Shown here: positions 38,723-46,551 of the stretch, piece by piece
Layout: every line of letters begins with the position of its first letter
How positions within the stretch are numbered: the first letter of the stretch is position 1
From: Psychrobium sp. MM17-31
GTDB taxonomy: Bacteria > Pseudomonadota > Gammaproteobacteria > Enterobacterales > Psychrobiaceae
Assembly: GCF_022347785.1 (NCBI RefSeq)
Contig: NZ_JAKRGA010000006.1
Location: 1-64,000 of the forward strand
Reading direction: 5' to 3'
Length of the DNA stretch: 64,000 nt
The notes under the pieces: generated by a model
Database searches by the model: none
Told to the model about the DNA's origin: nothing
What the model saw: the letters and a program-made list of their open reading frames with translations, nothing else
Made by a program: the position numbers and the translations under genes

Positions 38723-39122
38723 TTTGGTGTGCTAATTGAGTTTAGCTGTTTATTCAAATTAAGCGATAGCACACCAGTTACTTTTCTTAAATGAAATACT
38801 TCCATGTATTTCACCCGATGGGTAGCCTGCGGCTATTCAAATTTGTTCCAAACAAATTTGTGCGTCGCCACTAGAATATCTGGAATATTCTAAGACTGCG
38901 CTAGCAGGTCGCAAAGCGATAAGTCTCAGGACGAGACTTACAAAGAAAAGTAACCAAAAGAAAGGCGACCCGCGATTTATCGCTTAATCTTAAATGATAA
39001 ATTGTCTATTCAATACCGTATTTGATCCGCATCCCTGCGGCAAATACTCAAAAATCGTCCCTGATTTTTGCATTGGCCAATTTCTAATTTAAGGCGACAA
39101 ATAACGGGAGAGATCCGCGCTG
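38723..39122. repeat. Modular intergenic repeat, copy A
   Basis: Fills the space between two convergent genes; no gene is seen from 38667 to 39226. Scaffold parts shared with copy B (57663-58040), in order: TGGTGTGCT...AGCACACCA; GTTACTTTTCTT...CAAAGAAAAGTAAC; AACCAAAAGAAAGGCGACCC; ATTTATC...GATAAAT; CTATTCAATACCGTATTTG; CAAATACTCAAAA; CCTGATTTTTGCATTGG; CAATTTCTAATTTAAG; and a GC-rich end. Inserted hairpins occur at 38792-38813, 38838-38860, 38872-38892 and 38920-38940, with further ones at 39027-39040 and 39049-39070. The hairpin arms are unrelated. The loops all carry TCC, CCA or GGA. Confidence 0.82.
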
Positions 39123-39226
39123 CAGTATTTCTACTAAATTTAAGGTAATAATATTAAGACGCGAATATGCCCTCTATATTCATCAAAATTATAATTATCA
39201 CCAAATCTCAGTTGTGTATGAGATTA

Positions 39227-39865
39227 TTATTTAGATAGCGTCTCAATAAACTTATTAGACTCAGCAATAGACTGATTTACTTCCTTTATCAAAACGGCAA
39301 TCTCTTGTTTTAGTTGCTTAAATTCAACTTCTATTGCGTTAACAGCGTTGGCGTTTAGATTGTGTTTTAAGTAGAGCACATTGTCGTTCAACGCTGCTAA
39401 AACAGGATCCATTTTCTTTTCTGACTGATGCATACTGCGCAGCATTCGGGCGTAAAGACGCTTAGTGTCATTGAGTTGTTTGGTGCTGTTACGCTTAAAC
39501 GTGGCACTGGTGTATTGGTCAATCTCATCTTCCCATTCATCAAATAGCGCCTGTGCAACAGATTCGACACTGTCGATACGCTTTGATACCAAGGCCTTGG
39601 CTTCTGTGCTTGATTGGTATTGATCATTGAGGTTGTTGTAAATGGTTTCTAATTCGCCGCCATCGAAGTTGATCAGTGCGGACAACTCTTCGAGTGCCGA
39701 GTTAAATTGTTGCTGCGCTTCATTTTGCGCATCGCGAGTTTCCTCAACGCGGTCGACTAGTATGTCGCGTTTGTGGATTCCTACTTTTTCCATCGCGCCG
39801 TAATAGGCGCTTTGACAGCCCACTAAACCGACGAGAGCCAGTGCAAATAAAAAGCTTCTTTTCAT
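39227..39865 (-). CDS. DUF2959 lipoprotein
   Basis: A 212-residue protein. ATG at 39865 follows AAGGAT and starts a lipoprotein signal (MKRSFLFALALVGLVGC), so a longer upstream reading is rejected. The rest is almost entirely helical and likely coiled-coil (VEETRDAQNEAQQQFNSALE and later heptad-like stretches), which fits DUF2959. The function is unknown; an envelope-anchored structural or scaffold role is a guess. It is convergent with the SDR gene across repeat copy A. Confidence 0.8.
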   Translation of the reverse strand: MKRSFLFALALVGLVGCQSAYYGAMEKVGIHKRDILVDRVEETRDAQNEAQQQFNSALEELSALINFDGGELETIYNNLNDQYQSSTEAKALVSKRIDSVESVAQALFDEWEDEIDQYTSATFKRNSTKQLNDTKRLYARMLRSMHQSEKKMDPVLAALNDNVLYLKHNLNANAVNAIEVEFKQLKQEIAVLIKEVNQSIAESNKFIETLSK

Positions 39866-39954
39866 GGTTTTATCCTTATCAATTGACTTGAATTCGTGCA
39901 ATTTCAAGTAGTTTGGTTATTATATCTAATACTCTTAATGCAAAGGCCTGCCAA

Positions 39955-40875
39955 GTGAACAATAGATTTTCAGTGGACAATATTAAATCCATTATTGCGA
40001 CAATTCCGCCGTTAGTGATGCACGTATTTCATCGTGCGAAACAAAATCGATTGCGGATCGTAGCTGGCTACCTTGCTTATGTATCACTGCTATCGATTGT
40101 ACCACTGGTAACGGTGATCTTTTCGGTTTTATCGGCATTTCCTGTGTTTAAATCGATGCGTACGCAAATCGAAAACTATGTCTATGGCAACTTTATTCCC
40201 GCTGCTGGCGATGTCGTTCAAACCACCATCGGTGAGTTTGTTGATAATGCCTCAAAAGGTGGTGCCATTGGTATTGGTGCGTTAGTCGTCTTTGCGTTAA
40301 TGCTGATTTCCAATATTGATAAAGTCCTTAATCAGATTTGGAAAAGCCCCAAGAAGCGTCCATTAATTATTTCTTTTTCAATTTATTGGATGGTCATTAC
40401 TTTAGGGCCGCTATTTGTGGGGGCCAGCATTGCTATTACCTCTTATGCAATTTCATTAGGCGGATTGCAAGATGGCGTATTTAGCGGGGCAATGGAATTT
40501 TTCTTACGTTGGTTACCGCTGTTTTTCTCAGTCTTGGCTTTCTTGATGATGTATTTATTGGTACCAAATGTGCGCGTAAAAGTGCGAGATGCATTAGTGG
40601 GTGCGATTATCGCTGCCTTGTTATTCGAACTCACCAAGAAAGGTTTCGCTTTATACATTAGTAACTTCCCATCTTATCAAGCAATTTATGGCGCGTTAGC
40701 GGCGATTCCGATTCTATTTGTTTGGGTCTATTTGTCGTGGATAGTGGTGTTAATTGGCGCCGAAATTACCGCTGGTTTACCTGAATTTTATGCCCCAAAA
40801 GAGGCTAATGAAAGCCAGTCTACAACCGAGGAGTTAACAGATGAATCCGTTGTTTCCGGAGATAAAACCCTTTAA
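39955..40875 (+). CDS. YihY/BrkB family inner-membrane protein
   Basis: A 306-residue protein with six hydrophobic segments. It carries the family signature AGYLAYVSLLSIVPLVTVIF (first helix) and later LFELTKKGFALYISNFPSYQ and YGALAAIPILFVWVYLSW. GTG at 39955 has AAAGG upstream and fits the family start; the TTG at 39913 does not. Despite the old name 'virulence factor BrkB', it is not RNase BN and its role is unknown. As in E. coli (yihY-dtd-yiiD), it heads a cluster with dtd. It overlaps the next gene by 35 bases. Confidence 0.88.
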   Translation: MNNRFSVDNIKSIIATIPPLVMHVFHRAKQNRLRIVAGYLAYVSLLSIVPLVTVIFSVLSAFPVFKSMRTQIENYVYGNFIPAAGDVVQTTIGEFVDNASKGGAIGIGALVVFALMLISNIDKVLNQIWKSPKKRPLIISFSIYWMVITLGPLFVGASIAITSYAISLGGLQDGVFSGAMEFFLRWLPLFFSVLAFLMMYLLVPNVRVKVRDALVGAIIAALLFELTKKGFALYISNFPSYQAIYGALAAIPILFVWVYLSWIVVLIGAEITAGLPEFYAPKEANESQSTTEELTDESVVSGDKTL

Positions 40876-41806
40876 AGAGCAATTTTTATCGGTCAGTTCT
40901 ATTCACACCTTGAGTATTGGGCAATATGGCAATCCCAATGGTATTCCTGTGGTTATTCTTCACGGTGGCCCTGGCGGCGCTCGCAGTCCTCGTTTAACGC
41001 AGTTTTTCGATCCTAAACACTATCACATGGTGACCTTTGATCAGCGCGGTTGTGGTCATTCGACGCCGTATGGCGAGCTTCGTGACAATAATGCCCAAGC
41101 ACTGATTGAAGATATCGAGGCGATTAGGCAGTTGCTCGATATCGACCAATGGCTGGTGAGTGGTGGCTCATGGGGGGCGCAGTTGGGGTTGCGTTACGGT
41201 TTTAGGTATCCAGAGCGAGTGCTGGGCTTTATTTTACGCAGCCCATTTCTGGGGCGGCGACAAGATTTAGCGTGGCGTTTTGCGCCCAACGGCGGGGCGG
41301 CGCAGATTTTTCCAGACCATTACGCCGATTTTTGCCAGCGATTAACCGAGCAGCAAACTGCCGATCCCGTAATGGCCTATTGTGATGTCTTTGCCAATGG
41401 CAGTGAGTTTGAGCAATTGGCGGCGGCGCAACAGTGGTCGGTATGGAAGGGCAGTTTGTCACACCTTTTACCGCCTAAGGTGGCTCACGAGCGCTTTGGT
41501 TTGGGTAAAAAATCATTAGCACTGGCGCGGATCGAGAGTTACTTTTATCGCGAGCATTGTTTTATGCCCGATAATCATATTATTGATAATCTTGATAAAA
41601 TTAAACATATCAACGGTATTTTGGTGCATGGTCGCTACGACATGGTGTGTAAATTAGAAGGATCTCAATTAATCGCTCAGCATTGGCCTAATTGTCAGTT
41701 GCAAATCGTGCCGGGCGCAGGACATTCGAGTAGTGAAATTGGTATTATTGATGCGCTAGTGCAGGGTACCAATACCATGGCGAATTGGTTAAATAGTAAG
41801 AATTAG
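40841..41806 (+). CDS. pip: Proline iminopeptidase, S33 family
   Basis: A 321-residue cytoplasmic alpha/beta-hydrolase that removes N-terminal proline from peptides. The diagnostic motifs are [28 protein letters not shown] and the nucleophile elbow [14 protein letters not shown] late [13 protein letters not shown] holds the Asp, and GAGHSSSE the His. Length matches the family (310-325). It overlaps the brkB gene and precedes dtd by 16 bases. Confidence 0.92.
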   Translation: MNPLFPEIKPFKEQFLSVSSIHTLSIGQYGNPNGIPVVILHGGPGGARSPRLTQFFDPKHYHMVTFDQRGCGHSTPYGELRDNNAQALIEDIEAIRQLLDIDQWLVSGGSWGAQLGLRYGFRYPERVLGFILRSPFLGRRQDLAWRFAPNGGAAQIFPDHYADFCQRLTEQQTADPVMAYCDVFANGSEFEQLAAAQQWSVWKGSLSHLLPPKVAHERFGLGKKSLALARIESYFYREHCFMPDNHIIDNLDKIKHINGILVHGRYDMVCKLEGSQLIAQHWPNCQLQIVPGAGHSSSEIGIIDALVQGTNTMANWLNSKN

Positions 41807-41822
41807 AGTTAGGAAAAAAGAA

Positions 41823-42260
41823 GTGATTGCGTTAATTCAACGAGTAAAAAATGCAAAGGTTGAAGTAGATAACCAGACGGTTGGTCAAATCAATCAAGGG
41901 TTATTGGTGCTGTTAGGCGTAGAGAAAGATGATACTCCTGCGTTGGCCGATAAATTATTAAAAAAGGTCGTTAGTTATCGCGTGTTTAACGATGACGATG
42001 ACAAGATGAATCTCAGTTTAAAAGACATTAACGGTGAGTTGCTGGTGGTGTCTCAATTTACGTTAGCCGCGGATACTAGTAAAGGGCTGCGTCCGGGGTT
42101 TTCAGTCGCTGCGACACCAAGTGATGCACAAAAGCTGTATGAGTATTTTGTTGCGCAAAGTAAAACAATGGATTTTGATACTCAAACTGGTGAATTTGGC
42201 GCAGACATGCAGGTGTCTTTGGTTAACGATGGCCCAGTTACATTTTCATTAAGAGTTTGA
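41823..42260 (+). CDS. dtd: D-aminoacyl-tRNA deacylase
   Basis: Dtd frees tRNAs wrongly charged with D-amino acids or glycine. The 145-residue protein has both active-site motifs, [17 protein letters not shown] and NDGPVTFSL. It uses GTG as start. Length equals that of E. coli Dtd. The yiiD-like gene follows after 4 bases. Confidence 0.96.
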   Translation: MIALIQRVKNAKVEVDNQTVGQINQGLLVLLGVEKDDTPALADKLLKKVVSYRVFNDDDDKMNLSLKDINGELLVVSQFTLAADTSKGLRPGFSVAATPSDAQKLYEYFVAQSKTMDFDTQTGEFGADMQVSLVNDGPVTFSLRV

Positions 42261-42264
42261 TGTT

Positions 42265-43047
42265 ATGAATATTACTTGGGAACTACTGCCATGTGATAAC
42301 TTGCGTTTGTGTCAGTTCATGGCTAACTATGAATTACGTCAACAAGATTATTTAGTCGCTTTTGATGGTGATGTAATTCTCGGTGCTGGACTGTTAAAAG
42401 ACGATGGCGCAGATGCGCACGTCGATGTGGTGGTGGCTCCCGAATACCGTAAGCAAGGCATAGGCAAAACTATCGTCAGCCGCTTAATTGAATCGGCAAA
42501 ATCACAACGCGTTGAGCGCTTAACCAGCCATGGTGATTTTGCTTTTTGGCAAACACTTGGTTTTGAAAATATTGCCGATAATCAATATTGTAAACTGCTG
42601 CCTGCAGCAGCGCAGGGGTTAGTTGAAACTTGGCATCAGGGCATTCCCGTCACTGAGTTTTTGGGATTAACTATTACTCACAGCAGTTCGACGCGGGTAG
42701 AAACCTCGGCCGATATGGAAAAGAGCATTAATGTCCATCAAAGTATGTTTGCTGGTGCTATTTACTCGCAAGCGGTACTAACCGGCTGGGGGCTGATTCA
42801 TCTTCGAGCGCAACAGGCGGGCATTAATGGCTCGATTGTGTTGGCGTCTGGTGATATTAAATATCGTAAGCCAATCACAGAATCGCCGCGTGGGGTTGTT
42901 AATGCGTCACTGCCGTTGTCAGATTTTATGGTTATAAATGATGGTGATAAATATCGGGTCGAGCTGACGGTGATTATGCATCAAGGGGAAAGTGATGACG
43001 TTAGCGCCCAATTTATTGGACGCTATGTGATTTTGCCGAAGAGCTAG
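42265..43047 (+). CDS. GNAT acetyltransferase / hotdog thioesterase fusion (YiiD-like)
   Basis: A 260-residue two-domain protein. Residues 1-110 form a compact GNAT fold (VDVVVAPEYRKQGIGKTIVS is the acetyl-CoA loop). Residues 115-260 are a YiiD-type hotdog domain, with MFAGAIYSQAVLTGWGLIHL and ASGDIKYRKPI matching the E. coli protein. The GNAT half is shorter than in E. coli YiiD (329 residues). The domain has been linked with fatty-acid initiation in some species, which is not shown here. Its place after dtd is conserved. Confidence 0.85.
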   Translation: MNITWELLPCDNLRLCQFMANYELRQQDYLVAFDGDVILGAGLLKDDGADAHVDVVVAPEYRKQGIGKTIVSRLIESAKSQRVERLTSHGDFAFWQTLGFENIADNQYCKLLPAAAQGLVETWHQGIPVTEFLGLTITHSSSTRVETSADMEKSINVHQSMFAGAIYSQAVLTGWGLIHLRAQQAGINGSIVLASGDIKYRKPITESPRGVVNASLPLSDFMVINDGDKYRVELTVIMHQGESDDVSAQFIGRYVILPKS

Positions 43048-43048
43048 A

Positions 43049-43948
43049 TTATTGCTGTTCTAGCTGCGCTAAAGCGCCTTGGATTTGCTGTAACTTAGGG
43101 CGCAGTTTGGTGATGTTGTCTGGGCCCATGCGCAGCATTAATTTTTGAATATCTGATAGTCCTTCTAATTGCGGGTCGGCGTATTTATACATTGCCGATG
43201 GCGCAACAACCTTAATTGGATTTCTAATCACTGGTGCTTGTAGCATTTCCTCAAGTGCTTGATTTAATGTGCCAATAAAGGCTCCCTTATCGTAACCCAA
43301 TTCCATATAAGCCTCGTCAACTAGTGGCATCAACGTAGTTAGTGCTGAGATAGCTAAATCGACATTGAGGGAGTTTATAACATCGACGTACGGGTTGTAG
43401 CGCTCGTAACTTTCGGGGGTGATGTACATCTCACGCTCTATTTCATTAACGGTAAACTTATCGCTTGGAGAGATAATTGGGCTAAATTTTGCGGCTAAAT
43501 CACCACGCGAGGCATTATCAACAAAGGTAACAAAGTTTCTGACTAGATCTTTGTTGTTGAGATAGCTTGTCGCCGTCGGTAGCCATGACAGTGATTTGGC
43601 TTTGTCCATTACTAGCGTATCGGAATCGTCGAGTGATGGGAGTGGCTCTGGTTTAGGCTCTGGCGCTGCTATTGGTGCTGGTTGCTCGGTTTCAGCGACA
43701 ACGATTGGCTTCTCTTCGACAACTGTGTCGACTACAGGCTCAACAACAGGCGTTTCGACCACTGGCTCTGGCTCAACGACGGGAGCAGGTGTTTGTTCTG
43801 TGACGACCTCAACAGGGGTTGGTGTTGGTTGTGGCGCTTTGTCGTTAAGAAGAATTACGCCTACCACCGCAGATACTAAAACGGCTGCGCCAATGGCGTA
43901 AATTTTTAGGGGCGCTTTTGCTGGCGTCGCTGTTTGATTTTCTTGCAT
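43049..43948 (-). CDS. DUF3014 membrane-anchored protein
   Basis: A 299-residue protein. ATG at 43948 follows AAGGA and begins MQENQTATPAKAPLKIYAIG. One membrane helix (about 16-34) is followed by a long Pro/Val/Glu-rich linker (about 35-105), which would span the periplasm. A soluble domain of about 190 residues (LVRNFVTFVDNASRGDLAAK and later) matches DUF3014. The function is unknown. It lies 13 bases after recG on the same strand. Confidence 0.8.
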   Translation of the reverse strand: MQENQTATPAKAPLKIYAIGAAVLVSAVVGVILLNDKAPQPTPTPVEVVTEQTPAPVVEPEPVVETPVVEPVVDTVVEEKPIVVAETEQPAPIAAPEPKPEPLPSLDDSDTLVMDKAKSLSWLPTATSYLNNKDLVRNFVTFVDNASRGDLAAKFSPIISPSDKFTVNEIEREMYITPESYERYNPYVDVINSLNVDLAISALTTLMPLVDEAYMELGYDKGAFIGTLNQALEEMLQAPVIRNPIKVVAPSAMYKYADPQLEGLSDIQKLMLRMGPDNITKLRPKLQQIQGALAQLEQQ

Positions 43949-43961
43949 GCTAAATTCCTTA

Positions 43962-46043
43962 CTAGGCTTGGCTAAAGTGACTCTTGTTGCCAAGCCAGCG
44001 TTTAACAATGGGCGCAACCCATTGTGGGTAATGTATTAATAGTTGGTTGGCTAGATAGTCAACTTGCGGTACCAGTTGTTGGTCGCGCACGAGATCTGCG
44101 ATTTTTAAGTCTGCCAATCCTGTTTGTTTGGTGCCCAGTACTTCACCGGGACCTCGAATTTCTAAATCTTTTTGGGCGATAACAAAGCCATCGTTTGTTT
44201 CTCGCAACACTCCCAAGCGTTTATTAGCGGTAAACGACAATGGTGTCTTGTATAGCAACACACAGTGACTTTCTACGCTGCCACGACCGACGCGACCACG
44301 TAATTGGTGCAGTTGCGCCAAGCCAAGTCGCTCAGGGTTTTCAATAATCATTAAACTGGCGTTAGGAACATCGACGCCAACTTCAATAACAGTTGTAGCA
44401 ACCAGAAGATGAATGTCACCTTGCTTGAACTCATCCATGACACTTTGTTTTTCTTTCGCGCTCATTCGGCCGTGTACTAAGCCTACTTTTAAGTCCTTTA
44501 ATAACTGAGTTAGTTCCGTTGCAGTTTGCTCAGCTGCCTGACATTGCAGCACTTCTGATTCATCGATTAGCGTACACACCCAGTAACTTTGGCGACCATT
44601 GAGACAAGCGTTTTTAACACGCTCAATCACCTCATCGCGTCGGATGTCACCGATGGCAACGGTTTTTATTGGCGTACGTCCTGGTGGCAGCTCATCGATT
44701 ATTGAGGTGTCGAGATCAGCATAAGCCGTCATTGCTAAGGTGCGCGGAATTGGCGTTGCCGTCATGACAAGTTGGTGTGGATAACGATTATTGTGTAATC
44801 CTTTTTCACGCAGTGCTAATCGCTGTTGTACACCAAAGCGATGTTGTTCATCAATAATGACCAAAGCTAAGTTGTGATAGTGAACATCTGGCTGAAAGAC
44901 TGCGTGAGTACCCACAATCATATTGATGGTGCCGTCGGCAATCTCAGTCATGGTTTGTTCGCGCTTCTTGCCCTTGAGTTTGCCCGCTAGCCAACCGACT
45001 TTGAGCCCCAGTGGTGCTAGCCAATTTTCGAAATTTATTGCGTGTTGCTCCGCCAGCAACTCAGTTGGCGCCATCAGTACGACTTGATGGCCTTGAGATA
45101 GTGGTCCCAAAGACGCAAGTGCGGCAACGAGTGTTTTACCTGAACTAACATCACCTTGCACTAGTCGCATCATGGGTTTTTCTAATATCATATCCTGTTT
45201 GATTTCACCAATGACTCGCTGTTGCGCATTGGTTGGCGAGAAGGGTAATGCCGCTAACAGCTTTTCTTCTAATGGATTAGTTGGATTTATGATGACCGAT
45301 TTCAGTTGCTGTGTTTGTTGTTTGGCTTGCAGCATCGACAGATTGTGGGCGATGAGCTCTTCAAGTGCCAATCGCTGCTGCATTGGGTGTTGACCCATGG
45401 TCAATAGCTCTACATCGGCTTCCGGTGGTGGTTGGTGAATATAAAGCAATGCTTCTTTAAGCGTCGATTGCTCAGCGTATAAATTTGGTGGCAACAAGTC
45501 AGTTATTTCATAACGCTGCAAATAACTCATTGCCTGCTGCGCAATATTGCGCATGGTAATTTGTTTTACCCCGTCAGTAGTTGGATAAATCGCAGTCAGT
45601 GATTCTTGGGTTTCAATCTGACTGTATTCATCGACGAACTTATATTCGGGGTGAATGATTTCTATGCCGCGGCTGCCACGTTTTATTTCACCAAAACAGC
45701 GGATCTGCCGTCCGGGTTGTAATGCATTACGCTGACTAGCGGCAAAGTTAAAAAATATTAGTGTCGCGCGACCAAAATCATCGCTAACGGTGCAAATTAG
45801 CATTCGCCTGCGGCCCGCAGTAATTTCGCTGTGTTCTACTGTGGCAATGAAGCTGACATGATCGCCTGGCACTAACTGATTGAGGAAATAAAGGCGAGTG
45901 CGGTCTTCGTAGCGGCTGGGTAAGTGAAACAGCATATCTTCAATGGTTCGTAGGCCGATTTTTTCTAAACGCTGGGCCATTTTGTCACCGACGCCTTTAA
46001 GATCCGTCAGTGGTGAAGTTAGCATGCTGGTGCGGTGTAACAT
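43962..46043 (-). CDS. recG: ATP-dependent DNA helicase RecG
   Basis: RecG remodels stalled replication forks and recombination intermediates. The 693 residues match E. coli RecG (693). There is an N-terminal wedge/OB domain (ATVEHSEITAGRRRMLICTV), Walker A in VQGDVSSGKTLVAALA, DEQHRFGVQQR as the DEAH-like box, ATPIPRTLAMT, and the late HQLRGRVGRGSVESHC. In relatives it belongs to the gmk-rpoZ-spoT cluster; here 5.4 kb with two nuclease genes separates it from ridA. Confidence 0.97.
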   Translation of the reverse strand: MLHRTSMLTSPLTDLKGVGDKMAQRLEKIGLRTIEDMLFHLPSRYEDRTRLYFLNQLVPGDHVSFIATVEHSEITAGRRRMLICTVSDDFGRATLIFFNFAASQRNALQPGRQIRCFGEIKRGSRGIEIIHPEYKFVDEYSQIETQESLTAIYPTTDGVKQITMRNIAQQAMSYLQRYEITDLLPPNLYAEQSTLKEALLYIHQPPPEADVELLTMGQHPMQQRLALEELIAHNLSMLQAKQQTQQLKSVIINPTNPLEEKLLAALPFSPTNAQQRVIGEIKQDMILEKPMMRLVQGDVSSGKTLVAALASLGPLSQGHQVVLMAPTELLAEQHAINFENWLAPLGLKVGWLAGKLKGKKREQTMTEIADGTINMIVGTHAVFQPDVHYHNLALVIIDEQHRFGVQQRLALREKGLHNNRYPHQLVMTATPIPRTLAMTAYADLDTSIIDELPPGRTPIKTVAIGDIRRDEVIERVKNACLNGRQSYWVCTLIDESEVLQCQAAEQTATELTQLLKDLKVGLVHGRMSAKEKQSVMDEFKQGDIHLLVATTVIEVGVDVPNASLMIIENPERLGLAQLHQLRGRVGRGSVESHCVLLYKTPLSFTANKRLGVLRETNDGFVIAQKDLEIRGPGEVLGTKQTGLADLKIADLVRDQQLVPQVDYLANQLLIHYPQWVAPIVKRWLGNKSHFSQA

Positions 46044-46551
46044 TGCAATCTGTGATTAATGTGATGTCGTTTGACAATATACTCCACTGGATCTATTGGC
46101 AAGTACTAACTGTGACAAAGTATTTCTTCAGAAAAAATCTCCCATCATAATAATTAACATTTTGTTTACATGATTAGGTGGGCGTTAGTTGTCACATGTG
46201 ACAACTTTTTGTTTTGTGAACTAGCCCTTGAAAAATCGACTATTTTTTAACTTCTTAATTTTCGTGTGTGATGCAAGTCACGCATTGGGAATGTTGCTAA
46301 ATTGTAATATTTAACCTTTCTTTACATTTAAATTATTTAATTCAATGCTTTAGCTTTTTAATCCTCATTTTAGTTGTTTTTTCTTATATTTTGCTCTGTA
46401 GACAATGCTTTTTTCGTTGGGTTTAATGCCGAAAATTTGAAGAATCGCCAGCTTATGTTTTTAAGTATTGCGATTTATTGCTTTTTCTCTCAAGCAATTG
46501 CTTCAAATTTTGCACACGCGTATATGCGAAAACTAAAAATCATGGAAAACA
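46044..46551 (+). promoter_or_regulatory. Long AT-rich regulatory region upstream of the nuclease genes
   Basis: About 500 bases without a convincing gene. It holds a perfect 20-bp palindrome at 46187-46206 (AGTTGTCACA followed by its complement) and a CRP-like site at 46267-46282 (TGTGA-TGCAAG-TCACG). A short ORF starting at 46374 has a hydrophobic stretch but no ribosome binding site and runs into the nuclease start, so I do not call it. No clear -35/-10 pair was fixed. Confidence 0.5.
46267..46282 (+). promoter_or_regulatory. Putative CRP-cAMP binding site
   Basis: TGTGA-N6-TCACG matches nine of the ten core positions of the CRP consensus TGTGA-N6-TCACA. It lies about 270 bases upstream of the first nuclease start, consistent with control of a secreted scavenging enzyme by carbon state. 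Based on sequence match only. Confidence 0.5.

Noticed and set aside
38723-39122. CRISPR array or tRNA cluster in the hairpin-rich spacer
   Set aside because: There are no regularly spaced identical repeats and no cloverleaf fold; the hairpins have different arms.
38723-39122. Transposon or MITE with terminal inverted repeats
   Set aside because: No matching terminal inverted repeats at the outer ends and no target-site duplication were visible in either copy. The internal stems are local.
43596-43901. Ser/Thr/Gly-rich ORF opposite the DUF3014 gene
   Set aside because: It mirrors the Pro/Val/Glu-rich linker of the real gene on the other strand; the low complexity explains it.
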